Source of the DNA: CAVVEC01 sp963747105
GTDB taxonomy: Bacteria; Acidobacteriota; Terriglobia; Terriglobales; Acidobacteriaceae
DNA length: 64,000 nt
Direction: 5' to 3'
Assembly: GCA_963747105.1 (NCBI GenBank)
Contig: CAVVEC010000013.1
Span: forward strand, 138,431-202,430
The notes under the pieces are model-generated. The model searched no databases. It was not told the origin of the DNA and was given only the letters and a program-made list of their open reading frames with translations. Shown here one piece after another: positions 63,929 through 64,000 of this stretch (position 1 is the first letter of the stretch; each line of letters starts with the position of its first letter). Both the position numbers and the translations under genes were made by a program.

Positions 63929-64000
63929 GATCGGCGGGTAGCGGGGATGCGCACGGCCACGGCTGCAGTATGGCGCGACGGGATCGCCACGTGATTGCGC

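Noticed and set aside
59797..64000. Horizontally acquired genomic island
   Set aside because: No integrase, attachment repeats or mobile element is found, and the join bisects genes on both sides; chimeric assembly explains it more simply.

Overview
The window is a composite. Bases 1 to about 59,785 look like one bacterial chromosome segment, most likely from an Acidobacteriota member of the Terriglobia type. This is inferred from the density of secreted repeat proteins typical of that phylum: four tandem-repeat GloVer proteins, an SBBP/choice-of-anchor D protein, FG-GAP, PQQ-like, kelch and BNR-type propellers, an oversized PilX-like pilin, and dispersed intergenic repeats. From about 59,797 to 64,000 the genes (cytochrome P450, TetR regulator, branched-chain amino-acid-type binding protein, alpha/beta hydrolase lipoprotein) look actinobacterial and all are shattered by frameshifts. 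The join cuts two unrelated genes mid-domain, so an assembly chimera is the simplest reading.

Layout. 1-2.3 kb: the end of a Gly/Pro-rich secretion-type protein, an A-type Fe-S carrier, a small membrane protein, and tRNA-Leu(UAG) followed by three exact 102-bp repeats, each carrying a copy of the tRNA 3' end. 2.3-21.3 kb: a GH31 glycosidase, secreted propeller and repeat proteins, DUF3467, a GT39-like membrane glycosyltransferase and a TPR protein. 21.4-24.9 kb: modC and modB, separated by a kelch protein on the opposite strand. 25.1-29.8 kb: two frameshifted genes. 30-36.1 kb: L-2-hydroxyglutarate oxidase, then two NarL-type regulators with degenerate receiver domains flanking an ExeA-like ATPase, and a GAF-TonB fusion.

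36.6-46.7 kb: a Cys-rich GloVer protein, a di-haem cytochrome c peroxidase, a frameshifted SHS-family MFS transporter, a ugd-uxs pair for UDP-xylose synthesis (ugd frameshifted), a broken GloVer gene and a REC-PilZ-PilZ protein. 46.9-53.3 kb: a small zinc/membrane protein, then a four-gene prepilin cluster (GspH/FimT-, PilV-, PilW- and PilX-like; the last is about 1,075 codons and frameshifted). 53.4-59.8 kb: a HAD hydrolase, M3 oligopeptidase, phospholipase C-like phosphoesterase, and a TMTC-like TPR membrane protein truncated at the join.

Quality caveat: genes up to 25 kb are intact, but at least 14 reading-frame breaks cluster in 25.3-29.4, 40.7-45.1 and 51.5-52.1 kb, several at short homopolymers. 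Downstream of each break the protein continues in a new frame with intact family motifs, so sequencing or assembly error is as likely as real decay. All calls come from reading the sequence; no database search was run.
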